Positions 29,600 through 39,371 of a DNA stretch of 64,000 nt are shown here, piece by piece (position 1 is the first letter of the stretch; the number at the start of each line of letters is the position of its first letter). Under the pieces are notes generated by a model. It did not search any database, was not told the DNA's origin, and saw only the letters and a program-made list of their open reading frames with translations. Source of the stretch: Setoptus koraiensis (lineage: Eukaryota > Arthropoda); assembly GCA_048013815.1 (NCBI GenBank), contig CM106585.1:22754001-22818000 (forward strand), read 5' to 3'. A program made the position numbers and the translations under genes.

Positions 29600-30080
29600 A
29601 CTATTCTTATTGGAATTGTAAATGCCTAAGACCCTCAACCCGGTACCCGCGGGCATGAGGCGGTTTCTGGGTGTGAGCGAGCCCCGACAGGGCACGTAAG
29701 AATTAACTTCAGGGGAATGAACAGGGTGTATTGAGACGCGAACAAGGCGGTCTCAACATTCCCCCCACCTTGATTTTCAAACTTCCTCGTTTGAACTCGA
29801 AAATTTTGATGTCACAATGAATGAATTAGAATTTTCACTCGAAGTATATCATGTAATTTTACGTAACCATTAAGAGGCTTTATTGACACTAATATTGAGC
29901 GGTAACTTTTGTTTGATAATTGACATTGATAATTGATGATGATATTGATTAATGATTAATATAACGTATAATGCTGTATATGAATAAATTTTCTTGTTTA
30001 TATCTTTGTCTTTATGCGAGATAATTCATGGATACAACGATATCAATATCTATTTTTTGACAATGAAGGTTTTTAATCCC
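29600..30080. repeat. Diverged copy of the left flank of the 32.6-39 kb cluster
   Basis: Collinear with 32,620-33,070: both share a GAGCGAGC..GACAG segment, GGTCTCAACA followed by a C-run and ACCTT, TTTGAAAATTTTGA words, TAACCATT, TTAATATAA and a GCGGTATCGATATTGATTTTT-like stretch. On the minus strand the C-run reads as a purine tract followed by TGTTGAGACC, resembling a polypurine tract and LTR start. It stops where element B begins. Confidence 0.6.
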
Positions 30081-30084
30081 CGCT

Positions 30085-30465
30085 TCGGGATATCGCGGTC
30101 GTCTGAAGTTCTGATTAGCTTCAGGATAAACACGTCTGGAGTTCTGATTAGCTCCAGGATAAGATCGTCCGAAGTTCTGATCAGCTTCGGGATAGGCACG
30201 TCTGAAGTTCTGATTAGCTTCAGGATATCTGTTATTCGGAATTTGATGATTATTGTTTCGAGGGTTGTTAGATGGGCTAGGCTGTGGTCTGGGCATATTT
30301 TGTCTTTCTATGTTTGATACTTGAAAATTAGCTTGGTTTCTGTCATCTTTTGCTTCTTTCTTTTTAATCTTTAGGACACCGTTGTCCAATAAGTTTTCGT
30401 ATGCGTGTATGGCTGATGTTAGGAATTTGTCAACGTCGTCTCTTGGTACGACGATAAGGGCTGTT
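30085..30465 (-). pseudogene. Gag fragment of element B
   Basis: Carries IKKKEAKDDRNQANFQVSNI and several YPEANQNFRR-type units, matching element A gag around residues 200-290. Fossil; fewer decapeptide units than element A. Confidence 0.85.
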
Positions 30466-30528
30466 GCGGTTCTGGACTATATTTGTGGCAAAATGATTAA
30501 CATTGAAATAACATTTTTTTAAAGTTTA

Positions 30529-30819
30529 TTAATTATCTTCTATGTCGGCGTCATAGTCTATTTGCTCGTTTATCTCCTTTGCATGTTTGTCGGCATCGAT
30601 CTCATACAATAGATCGATGACGTCTTGGGAGGTTATTGACTCGTCAACAGAGATACTCGAACATGTGTCCGCGTATAACTCCTCGTCATAGAAATCGATG
30701 TTTATTTCTGTGGAGTCGGAGTTATAGTTGGATGTGGAGACGGGAATGCACATGGACGAATCTGAGTCAGTAATACATGGATAAGACTCATAGACGATAG
30801 AAATGTCGTCGTTATCCAT
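30529..30819 (-). CDS. Acidic pre-gag ORF of element B (96 residues)
   Basis: Counterpart of 23,965-24,255, same length, about a dozen amino-acid differences, with the core STSNYNSDSTEINIDFYDEE unchanged. It stays open although the rest of the element is broken. Confidence 0.6.
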   Translation of the reverse strand: MDNDDISIVYESYPCITDSDSSMCIPVSTSNYNSDSTEINIDFYDEELYADTCSSISVDESITSQDVIDLLYEIDADKHAKEINEQIDYDADIEDN

Positions 30820-30858
30820 GTAAGATAGGAGGTTGAATATATGCGGACTTTATAGAGT

Positions 30859-31065
30859 TTAGCTTAGATACGTGGCTGTATAGATAGGGATGTCAGAAGA
30901 GGTGCTAATATAGATAGAGACGGGTATAGGGTGAGTTACAGGTTGAGTTGAAGGATCTATAGGGTATATAACGTAGAGGGTGTAGGTCGTAGGAGTGGGT
31001 GAGGTGGAAGGAGCCTCAGGTGATAGATATATGGGGAATTTGGAGTAAGTTGGTTCAGAAGACAT
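30859..31065 (-). CDS. Pro/Ser/Thr-rich pre-gag ORF of element B (68 residues)
   Basis: Counterpart of 24,308-24,514: same start and length with scattered substitutions. Confidence 0.45.
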   Translation of the reverse strand: MSSEPTYSKFPIYLSPEAPSTSPTPTTYTLYVIYPIDPSTQPVTHPIPVSIYISTSSDIPIYTATYLS

Positions 31066-31454
31066 GAGGTATGAAAGTGGAAATAGTGTGAGGAGGTGAG
31101 GGAGAGACCTTGTTCAAGCGGTCTCTGACCTTTAGCAGTCAACTGCTGCTCTAATACTTACACACAGGTCAGATGTTTTGTAGATGGACAGAGCAGAGTG
31201 AGAGTGACCTACCGCCTCGCAGTCGCCACTCATGAGCCACTAGGGTGTCCAACAAAACAAAAGCAGGTGTGTGAGCAAAGGTCAGAAAGATATGGTCAAG
31301 GTGTGAGAGGGGTTGTAGGTGTGAAGTGAGAGGTGATCAGAGTATGAGGTAGAATTCTAACTAACAGGAGAGATAACTAAAGTGAAAAGAAAGCCGCAAT
31401 ATATTCAACTCACCTATCTGCGGCGTAATAGCGTGCCTTCAGATTCCTATACCA

Positions 31455-31590
31455 ATTGAGTGCCAGAGTTTGCCAGAGTTTTGCCAGAGTTTGCCAGAGT
31501 TTGCCAGAGTAATGTGCCAGAGTTTGCCAGAGTTATGCCAGAGTTTGCCAGAGTTTGCCAGAGTTTGCCAGAGTTTGCCAGGGTTATGTG
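31455..31590 (-). repeat. 10-bp tandem array in the leader of element B
   Basis: About a dozen units of GAGTTTGCCA with occasional ATGTGCCA variants. Element A has only a few at the same place. Confidence 0.85.
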
Positions 31591-31695
31591 CCAAGGGGTC
31601 TGTACCAGGGTCTGTGCCAGGGATGTGCCAGGGGGTCCTTTGTTATCTTGGTCCTGGGTCCTGGTCCTGTGTCCTATCCACCCGTTGACGCCAAA

Positions 31696-32300
31696 TGTTA
31701 TGTTCCAGTGAGTAGTGAGTAGTCGAGTCCAGTTGTTGTCGGTTGCCAGTCCAATGTTCGACTGATTTTTATTGAGAATATGCAGGGTTTATATATGGTT
31801 TGGTCGGCCATATCTTTACAATCTAACAGTTGGTTATCATATAATTTATCTAAGACAGTAGTCAAAACATAGTACTTGAGAGAGAACGTGATCAATATCC
31901 TTTCGTCTTGCCGCAGACGGTAATATTCTCAAGTATTCTCAAGTAGTCTCAAGTATCTTCAAGTGCCGGTAGGCTTTGAATTTGGCGGCTATCTTATGTC
32001 TGTAGATCTATAATTAGTGTAATTGATATCATATCTATATGTTAGTTAATACCATATCTATATGGCGGTAGCCTTTTAATTACTAGATAATCGGCATGTT
32101 TATGTTTATGTTTGTAGTGTATCAGATATTGCTTCTGTGCTATATCTGATGGCTTCTGTGCTATATCTGATCTATTCTTTATCTGTGCATGTGATTGCGC
32201 GTGTGTGTGTGAGTGCGAGGCAAGTGCGAGCGCGAGTGTATTGTGAGTGCGAGTGTGAGTGTGTTGTTAGTGCATGGGGTTCGGGACACAGCGTGTCACA
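31696..32300 (-). repeat. 5' LTR of element B
   Basis: 605 bp, TGTGACACGCTG...GGAACATAACA on the minus strand, followed on the outside (32,301) by GCGC. The primer site TGGCGTCAACGGGTGG lies just inside. Confidence 0.93.
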
Positions 32301-32604
32301 GCGCACGAATTCATTCAGGCGCGCGGATAGTTCGTCCCGTCAACGCCCTCTCAGCAGTTCTAACCAAATATCTCGTGAACCGGAAGTCGTACAGACTTGA
32401 AATAGACATAATCGTATCCCGCATGCACAGATTCAGTTATCTAGTGAGTTTCAAATCTGTATCTCAATGTTTTTGTAAAACCGGAACCGGAAGTTTCCGC
32501 ACTTCCGGACCACTCAAGCTGTTGTCAGAGGGCCCTACGGGCCCTACGTGTGAAGTTTCATCGAAATCTGACTGGGTCACTATTCGCTACAACACCCCAT
32601 TTTA
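32301..32604 (-). repeat. CCGGAAGTG-family repeat, target of element B LTR
   Basis: Reads in minus orientation from CTACAACACCC at its start to the GCGCACGAATTC edge. Carries GGAACCGGAAGTTTCCGCAC and AACCGGAAGTCGTACAG. The same edge flanks the solo LTR at 43,158. Confidence 0.75.
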
Positions 32605-32918
32605 TATGTATCTTACATGGGTCTGAGTCAGGGTAGGGTCTCTATGTTACCCACAGGTTGGGTATGAGCGAGCTCAGACAGACATGTAAGGCTTATTTAA
32701 GGGGAAAGAACATGGTATATCGAGATGCGGACGGAGTGGTCTCAACACCCCCCCACCTTAACTTTCAAACGTCCGCGTTTGAAAATTTTGACAATAGAAA
32801 GGGTGAATAACAGGGAACATTATATTTAGTGTACATAACCATTTGGCGGGTATTTATTGGTGTGTTTATCAATAGATAATTATTTTGCGGTGGACATAGT
32901 AATCTATAGTTTACATAG
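32605..32918 (-). repeat. Left flank of the virus-like cluster; possible polypurine tract and LTR start
   Basis: Minus strand: AAGGTGGGGGGG then TGTTGAGACC at 32,758-32,738. A diverged twin is at 29,600-30,080. No ORF. An LTR identity is inferred only. Confidence 0.4.
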
Positions 32919-33668
32919 TTAATATAATGTATAATGTATTACATGAATGAAATTTCTATTATATGTTTTAGTTGTGAGGTGACACCGCTCATGTATGCAG
33001 CGGTATCGATATTGATTTTTTGATTTTGATGGTTTATATTCCTCACAATACGGGCACAATCCAGTATGAATATTTGTTCCCTTCTGGAAGTTGGCCCCTC
33101 CTTGGGCTCTCTCGGTTCCCCCTTTGGAGTCACCTAGAGAATACCCAAACTCTTTTAATTTTGCCAGCAGATATTTGGTTGGGTATGTCAGCAGGCGAGG
33201 AACTTGTTCATGGACTTCTAACAGCCTCATTAATTCGTCAAACGCGCACAGATTTGCGTACATGCAAGTATCTGAACGCGTTTGCAAGGTCTGTAAGATG
33301 ACGTCGGCTTCCTTAATGTGAAGCGTCCCCATGATGTCATCGATTTTAACTTGTTTGACATCAGGAGCGGCTAACACATTAAGTGGGTCTGTTACAAAGT
33401 TCCCAATTATGCCTCTAAAATCTCTTATAAGACAAGCCAGGAATGAGTGAGATTCGAAAATGAGAATTGTGACATTTATTCCATTTTTGAGACTCACTGA
33501 CCTGTCATAGGCGTCGTAGACGTTGCACTTTTCGCCATATTTAGTCGCTATATGACGTAAAGCTTCGTCTAGACTCAACCAGATGTCTGGGTTGGTAGGC
33601 CCCAACTCGCGAAACCCTGCTTTGAGTTGCTCAGCCGTTATTGGGCTTTCGCGAGTTTTTGTACGCAT
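32919..33668 (-). CDS. ORF with chromodomain-like start and C-terminal zinc ribbon, virus-like cluster
   Basis: 249 residues from the ATG at 33,668; the frame is also open just upstream (about 33,673-33,790), where it reads KKILKYKEESKDNLWYKLQW and then WEPHENLL, a clear chromodomain-type signature. C-terminally CPYCEEYK...YRYRCIHERC looks like a C2C2 zinc ribbon. The middle (residues ~10-180) is unrecognised. Chromodomains bind methylated histone tails and are used by some mobile elements for targeting; a role here is inference. It belongs to a one-direction intronless cluster that I treat as a fossil. Confidence 0.6.
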   Translation of the reverse strand: MRTKTRESPITAEQLKAGFRELGPTNPDIWLSLDEALRHIATKYGEKCNVYDAYDRSVSLKNGINVTILIFESHSFLACLIRDFRGIIGNFVTDPLNVLAAPDVKQVKIDDIMGTLHIKEADVILQTLQTRSDTCMYANLCAFDELMRLLEVHEQVPRLLTYPTKYLLAKLKEFGYSLGDSKGGTERAQGGANFQKGTNIHTGLCPYCEEYKPSKSKNQYRYRCIHERCHLTTKTYNRNFIHVIHYTLY

Positions 33669-33818
33669 ATGAAAGTTATGTACTAGCTGCGCACAATCTG
33701 GTAAGAGATTTTCATGAGGCTCCCACGTTTCCTCTAGTGTACTCCACTGCAGTTTATACCAGAGATTGTCTTTTGATTCTTCTTTATACTTAAGAATTTT
33801 TTTTACATTATGATCAGG

Positions 33819-34178
33819 TCAGTCTTCTTCCATTGGTTGGATCATCCGTTCCCTTAGAGGTCTTTGTTCGTCCTTGAGTCGTCGCGCTTCTAGCCAGATT
33901 TCGTTTATTTCTAATAAGGCTCCGAGCCAGGCAGCGGTGAATTCTAGTTCGTTAGGGGAGCGTATACGTATTCTGGCCTTGATTATTCTTTCGTAGTCCT
34001 CCCAATCTTTGGAACTCCAGGAGAGGGTGTTTTTGGGTTTTACGAAACTCAAATCTACGTCATCGATAGTGGCTGCCATGACTACCTTAAAGTGTATCCC
34101 CATACTGGAGGAATTTTCTTTGTCAGACATGATTTTCGAGGTGATGGTGGACCAAATTTTCGACGGTTGCACTATCAA
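33819..34178 (-). CDS. 119-residue ORF of the cluster, unrecognised
   Basis: Reads SSSMGIHFKVVMAATIDDVD, FVKPKNTLSWSSKDWEDYER and a charged C-terminal helix (EIWLEARRLKDEQRPLRERM). No signal peptide or membrane segment. It lies directly before the chromodomain/zinc-ribbon ORF, in the same direction. Function unknown. Confidence 0.5.
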   Translation of the reverse strand: MIVQPSKIWSTITSKIMSDKENSSSMGIHFKVVMAATIDDVDLSFVKPKNTLSWSSKDWEDYERIIKARIRIRSPNELEFTAAWLGALLEINEIWLEARRLKDEQRPLRERMIQPMEED

Positions 34179-34367
34179 GTTTGAAACGATTATGGTGGCT
34201 TGTTGTGCCGTAGATCAGAAAATTTATCATAGCCAGCGATGAGAAATTTGATCTATTTCTCCTATTAAGTAAATTCAGACTCATGACTCAGTGATTCCCT
34301 TTTAAAATAGATTTATTAGAGTCCACGATAGGAAACATTATCTCTTGTAAACAACTTGTCTGAAAGG

Positions 34368-35213
34368 TCATTCATCATCCTCGTGGTTGCTCCCCCCTGG
34401 AGACTCCGGACTTTCAGAAAAGGCTAGATGAATGGCTTCTAATTCTTCCTCAGGTATGTTAGGTTCTCCACGACTGGTCGACGGTCTGGGCTTGTTTATT
34501 AGTATGGAGGCCTTTATCCTCCTTCTAGAGTAGAAGTCCGATTCTTTGTCCATAACGGTGACCGAAGAGTAATTATCTTTGAAAGCAACTCTGGCCTTGG
34601 TTAATGGATTTAGAACCTTATGGTTGACTTGCAATAACGTAATATCCTCGATCTTTTTGCCGAGGTATCGAGCAACTCTTTGATACAGTTTTGCCAGAGG
34701 ATCGTTTAATTTTAGGTATCCGGCCATTCTTCCCTGATCGTCCTTGACTTCTTGTCCTCGATGATAGACTTCTATTAGTCTGAAAGGTTTTGGTTTGACA
34801 TCTACATTGCTGTTTGGAGGATCGCTAGTAAAGTGTATCATCCGCCGGGGAACCAGGTCATTAACGATCGCCGATAATCCCTCCTGCTTATCTATTTTTA
34901 ATTCTAAAGGCCAATCGGTGCAATGGGATGGGTGATCAAAAAAGTCCCCTAATCGAAGGTTGTCGGTGGAACAGAAAAGACATCTCATGTTGAGTCCCCC
35001 ATGGAAATCTCTCTCCATTCGGGATAATTCAACCCAATCTTCAGATAATGTATGGCAGGGGCATTTCGCGGGTCGCCAGTTCATTAGGCATTTTCTGCAG
35101 ACTATTGTTCTTCCGCACCCTTCATGTTTAAGTGGGAATAAAGACACTAGTCTGCAGATTATGCAGATGAAGCTTTGCACCATGAATTGATCTATAAACC
35201 TTTCTCGATCCAT
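34368..35213 (-). CDS. RING-type plus TRAF-like zinc-finger protein of the cluster (281 residues)
   Basis: Starts at ATG 35,213. Residues 17-53 show CIIC...CGRTIVCRKCLMNW..CPC, a RING-like Cys pattern as in TRAF-type E3 ligases, though the usual His is not evident. Residues ~80-105 have CLFC...FFDHPSHC, a TRAF/SIAH-like C2HC finger. The rest has PFRLIEVYHRGQEV and a Ser/Glu-rich C-terminus. RING/TRAF proteins attach ubiquitin, and DNA viruses often encode such ligases. A partial second copy lies at 25,829-26,191. No introns. Ligase activity is inferred from the pattern only. Confidence 0.65.
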   Translation of the reverse strand: MDRERFIDQFMVQSFICIICRLVSLFPLKHEGCGRTIVCRKCLMNWRPAKCPCHTLSEDWVELSRMERDFHGGLNMRCLFCSTDNLRLGDFFDHPSHCTDWPLELKIDKQEGLSAIVNDLVPRRMIHFTSDPPNSNVDVKPKPFRLIEVYHRGQEVKDDQGRMAGYLKLNDPLAKLYQRVARYLGKKIEDITLLQVNHKVLNPLTKARVAFKDNYSSVTVMDKESDFYSRRRIKASILINKPRPSTSRGEPNIPEEELEAIHLAFSESPESPGGSNHEDDE

Positions 35214-35863
35214 TTTAGGTGAAATAATAGGGCGTCGTAAGATTAATATCTTGGGGTTGGTTGATTGGTTTGTCTCGGTTTAGCTTGATTTGGCTGGGTG
35301 ATTGATACGTTGGCTGGTTGGTTGGTTTAGCTTGAATTGGTTTGGCTGGATTGGTTTGGTTCTTGGTCACTTTTTCTTAACACATTTATTTTGACGAGTA
35401 CGAGTGTTGAGTTGATTCACTTTTTGCTTTATGATTGAAAATACTGACTGATCAACTCTTTTATTTTAAAAACACTTGATTTGAAAATCAAGACACCCGA
35501 TACGGTCTCACTCCTCACCTTTCACGTCAGACATTGATTTAGATAGTTACTAATTAAGTCGGCACTTTTCACTCACCTTGATTAGGATCATGTCTGATTG
35601 ATTGGGTGATTTGTTGTTGTCTGCGTGATACTATGTTTTTATTAACAAGTCGACCCTTGTACACCTAGTTTCGTATGCAAGTTGAATTATTCAGTGATGA
35701 TCTTTGCCCATAGTTTCATCGTGTGTCCCAGATTTATGTTATTATTTTTTTTTGTCTTTATCCCTGATTTTATCAATTTTTTTTTGTCTTTATCCCTCAT
35801 TTTATATTTTTTCTTCTATTTTATAACTTTTTGCATGATTTCTTTGTTCTGGTATTTAATTGA
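35214..35863. other. Intergenic spacer with TTGGTTGG-rich simple repeats
   Basis: 35,260-35,370 is dense in GGTTGGTTTAGCTTGA-type words; 35,740-35,840 is T-rich with a twofold TTTTTTTGTCTTTATCCCT repeat. No ORF. It probably holds the promoter of the RING ORF. Confidence 0.5.
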
Positions 35864-36501
35864 TTACAAGAAGAGAGTCTGTCCTCTCTCGAGAATCAGG
35901 GTTCCTTCTAGATATGGACGTAATTGTTCCAACATGACATAGGTCTTGTCGTGGTAATTATTTCTATCCACTAAGATTATGGGTCTGTTTTCATTGTAAT
36001 TTCTTTTGATCAACCAACGCTCGTGATAGTCGTGCAGTTTCGCGAGATAGTCGGTAGTAAGCTTGTTTTCTCCCCCTCTTCCTCGTTGATCCACTCGATC
36101 AACTTTTTCGGTTCGCTACGTATATAGATGATGAGTTCTTGCTCTTCAACCTCTTTCATCACATCCTCATATAATAGTTGTAGTACGTCGTATTCTAACA
36201 TCGTTAACTTGCCGGTTTCTTTTAGGAGTTCAACAAAACAATGTCGTGCCGTAAACAAAGATCTCTCTAAGACATCAGGTCTTTTGAGATATTGATCCTT
36301 CATGGTACGCATTACTAGCGTTTGAAACAGGAAACTGTACTTTTCTTGGTCGTCATAGAATGCTTTGACAACATTTGACCCTTTGAAATCAACCCATTGA
36401 TTGACTGCTTCTTCCATTACCTTTAGGGTAGTACAGTTCTTGATGTGCTTGATCAGAGTGGATTTACCACTTCCGATATTGCCTTCGATTGACGCTCGCA
36501 T
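35864..36501 (-). pseudogene. Deoxynucleoside kinase relic of the cluster
   Basis: The N-terminal ORF starts RASIEGNIGSGKSTLIKHI, the P-loop of the dNK/thymidine-kinase-2-like family, followed by NQWVDFKG, QTLVMRTM, ERSLFTARHCFVELL and IYIRSEPKKL. A second stretch carries DYLAKLHDYHERWLI, the expected C-terminal helix of the family. dNKs phosphorylate deoxynucleosides for dNTP supply and are common in large DNA viruses as well as arthropods. Start with almost no leader before the P-loop is virus-like. Treated as a fossil; it looks broken, with about one break. Confidence 0.75.
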
Positions 36502-36594
36502 TTTTGATTAATTTCCTCTTTTTCTTGCGTTCAATATCAAAACCTATTTCTACTGGATTGATTGTGTACTCTCCTTTATAGTCGTAGGATTAAA

Positions 36595-37094
36595 NNNNNN
36601 NNNNNNNNNNNNNNNNNNNNNNNNNNNNNNNNNNNNNNNNNNNNNNNNNNNNNNNNNNNNNNNNNNNNNNNNNNNNNNNNNNNNNNNNNNNNNNNNNNNN
36701 NNNNNNNNNNNNNNNNNNNNNNNNNNNNNNNNNNNNNNNNNNNNNNNNNNNNNNNNNNNNNNNNNNNNNNNNNNNNNNNNNNNNNNNNNNNNNNNNNNNN
36801 NNNNNNNNNNNNNNNNNNNNNNNNNNNNNNNNNNNNNNNNNNNNNNNNNNNNNNNNNNNNNNNNNNNNNNNNNNNNNNNNNNNNNNNNNNNNNNNNNNNN
36901 NNNNNNNNNNNNNNNNNNNNNNNNNNNNNNNNNNNNNNNNNNNNNNNNNNNNNNNNNNNNNNNNNNNNNNNNNNNNNNNNNNNNNNNNNNNNNNNNNNNN
37001 NNNNNNNNNNNNNNNNNNNNNNNNNNNNNNNNNNNNNNNNNNNNNNNNNNNNNNNNNNNNNNNNNNNNNNNNNNNNNNNNNNNNNNNNNNNNNN
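36595..37094. other. Assembly gap (500 N)
   Basis: Run of exactly 500 N. Translations crossing it are meaningless. It hides the C-terminal end of the transposase-like ORF. Confidence 1.
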
Positions 37095-39035
37095 CAAATT
37101 CTTATTTTCAGAGGAGCCTCCAGCAACAGCACCTATTGCCGCACCAACGGCTGAACCTGCTATACCAACGACTGTCCCTGCAGCTAAGGCCGTACCAATC
37201 GCTGTACTGACAGCACCGGTAGTTGCACCGACAGCACCGGTAGTTGCACCGACAGCACCGGTAGTTGCACCGACAGCACCGGTAGTTGCACCGACAGCAC
37301 CAGTTAGTGCATTGACGATATTACCTGCAGTTGAACTTGCTGCTTTGGGTGTAGTCTCGGAAGTTTTCGAGACGGTGTCTGTTGTCTTCGAGGACTTAGC
37401 GGATTCTTTATTCATCTTCCTATTCTTTCTCTTTCGTTTACACTCCTCGTCTTCTTCTTCTTCGTCCTCTTCTTCTTCATTTGGCTTTTCAGTGGTTGTT
37501 GTTGTCGAACGATTTGCATTTTTGCATGAACCCAAGATTCTACTATCGACTTCATTCGGGTACCGTTTCTTGAATGTCGAGTTGGGCGCACGAATATCAC
37601 GTTCTACTCTTACGGATTCTTCAATCGATCGTTCGGACTCTACCTCCAGGCCATCGTAATCGGACCAAGGTTCTGATGATTCGGGTTCTGATGATTCGGA
37701 ACTGGGGGAATCTGGTCGATCATGACAGCCTGGTTCAGGCTCATCTCGGTTCATTTCATCATGGATAGTCAAATCTATGTTTTCGACGCCGAACATCACT
37801 CGATCCAATTCAGTTGGATTTAGAAACAGGTAATCGTCTGGCTCATGTCGAGGTCTGTTCTCTCTCTGGTGAGTGATGTGATTGCCATTTTGCTTTATCA
37901 CCTCATCCAGCCTGCCCTTAAACTCTCCTATGACAACTTTGTTTATCTCTTGCTGATCCAATTGATAAAATTCGCGTGTAATCGCACTTTTTAACGCATC
38001 CATTCTATTGGCGTAGGATATACCCGAACCGTACACCTTCTCTTTTGAAAGGCCCCACAGATAAAAGTCAAGAGGGGTGAGGTCGGGAGAATGCGGGGGC
38101 CATAACATATAGTATGATCCTTTACCGATCCACCGACCGCCTGTTTTGTAATCGAGAAAACGCCTGGTTCGTAACGCGGTGTGGGGTGTTGCGCCATCTT
38201 GTTGAAAAATTCTTCGGTCCAGTTCGAATTGTCTGACAAGTTCTGGCGTGAAAAAGTTGTCATCGAGCATAGAAATATAACTATCGGTGTTAACATTCGA
38301 ATCAAAGAAAAAAGGACCAGCTTTGAAGTTAAAACCGATAAAGCATATCACCATCACTTTGGGCGGGAACATCTGCTTCGCAAAGATGTGCTTGGGGTTT
38401 TCAGCAGCCCAGAAGATGGTATTATGCTTATTAAGCCACGTAGCAGTCGAAAACCACGACTCGTCGGAGAAGATTATTTTCTTAAAAAACTCGTGATTAA
38501 CATCCCCGTTAGTTAAATCAATAATCTCTTGTGCGAATTGCATCCGCGCGGCTTGGGAATCTTTCAAATCGAATAATTGTCGTGGGTGATAAGGCCTGTA
38601 TCCAAGATATTTGTGAAGAACTGTGAGGATCGTTGTCCGGCCGACCTTTATCGGGGGATCCATCGCTATTGCACGAGCACTGGTTGCTGTCGTGCCATTG
38701 TTGCAAATTTTCCTCACCTTGTCAATCAACTCCTCAGTAACGCAAGGGTTACCCTTTGGTCGACCTCTTCTGTCCTCCACCGTGCCGTGTTCCAAGAACG
38801 CGTTTTTCCAGCCCTTCACGGTGCTTATAGGGGGACAACTGAAATTGACATTCCCTCCCATGAGGAGATCGTCATAGTATTGTTTAAGACAAGAATAGTC
38901 CTCGCCGAGCTTTGCAAAGTTGTATACAACCATGGCTTTTACTTCTGGTTTCAAAGTAACGTTACCTCTTCCCGATTGACATTGTACAAATGCTATAGTG
39001 ACCAGCACTAGATAGAATACTATTTTCGTTCGCAT
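37095..39035 (-). CDS. Tc1/mariner-type DDE transposase with signal peptide and acidic Gly/Ala-rich tail (3' end in gap)
   Basis: ATG at 39,035. Residues 1-20 (MRTKIVFYLVLVTIAFVQCQ) look like a cleavable signal peptide. Residues ~25-140 hold helix-turn-helix modules (KGWKNAFLEHGTVEDRRGRP). The DDE core follows: IIFSDESWF (~195), FQQDGATPHTA (~275) and WPPHSPDLTPLDFYLWG (~315), with 37 residues between the second and third Asp by my count. A 150-residue Glu/Ser-rich linker includes an EEEEDEEEEDEE run and CKRKRKNRK basic stretch. Then comes a Gly/Ala-rich hydrophobic tail with repeated TGAVGAT. A secretory leader and glycine-zipper-like tail are foreign to transposases. No terminal inverted repeats are visible around it. 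It could be a captured or domesticated transposase. About 646 residues are visible before the gap. Confidence 0.75.
37195..37320 (-). repeat. 21-bp coding repeats (TGAVGAT heptapeptides)
   Basis: Five near-identical 21-base units of GCACCGACAGCACCGGTAGTT on the plus strand encode the hydrophobic Gly/Ala repeats of the transposase-like tail. Confidence 0.9.
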
Positions 39036-39371
39036 GGTAGTTGTTGGTTGGTGGCTCGTTTCAATAGTTTTTCAATGGTTTGTTGCAGTGTTAGTAACTC
39101 AAATGCGAATGAGACAAAACGAAACGAAGTTTCATCCTCTCAGGAAAGAGGATGAAACATCCATAAATGGATGCTTCCAAAGAAGGAAGAGTAATTAAAG
39201 AATTGTTTATTCAAGATTATTAACCCATCAACCCCAATTGATAAACCAACATCGTTCCGCAGGGACCCACCCTGGACCTGCCTGCGCCTCGGCGCAATGA
39301 CGCAACATGCAGCACAGCCGCTAGCAGCACAGGCAGCGCACACACACACATCACTTGCCGAGCGAGTTTTC
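39036..39371. other. Upstream region of the transposase-like ORF
   Basis: Contains CA-rich and GC-rich segments (39,255-39,350 with GCAGCACAGCCGC words) but no ORF. It presumably holds the promoter. Confidence 0.4.

Larger units (their letters stand above)
30081..32300 (-). mobile_element. Element B: broken relative of element A (5' part only)
   Basis: Minus strand: 5' LTR 31,696-32,300, primer site, leader repeats, both small pre-gag ORFs and part of gag with the decapeptide repeats. It is broken, with several large losses: pol, env and a 3' LTR are absent from this copy. The LTR is nearly the same as the 3' LTR of element A, so it is young. Outer flank GCGC. Confidence 0.88.

Noticed and set aside
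31455-31590. Evenly spaced short repeats resembling a CRISPR array
   Set aside because: Units are contiguous 10-mers without spacers and lie in the leader of a retroelement in a eukaryotic genome.
36562-37659. Long ORFs running across the N gap (also 54,810-55,676)
   Set aside because: Most of each ORF is N; open frames through N are artefacts.
14562-39035. MITE at 14.6 kb as the non-autonomous partner of the 37-39 kb transposase
   Set aside because: No copy of the MITE ends is visible around the transposase gene, so no link can be shown.
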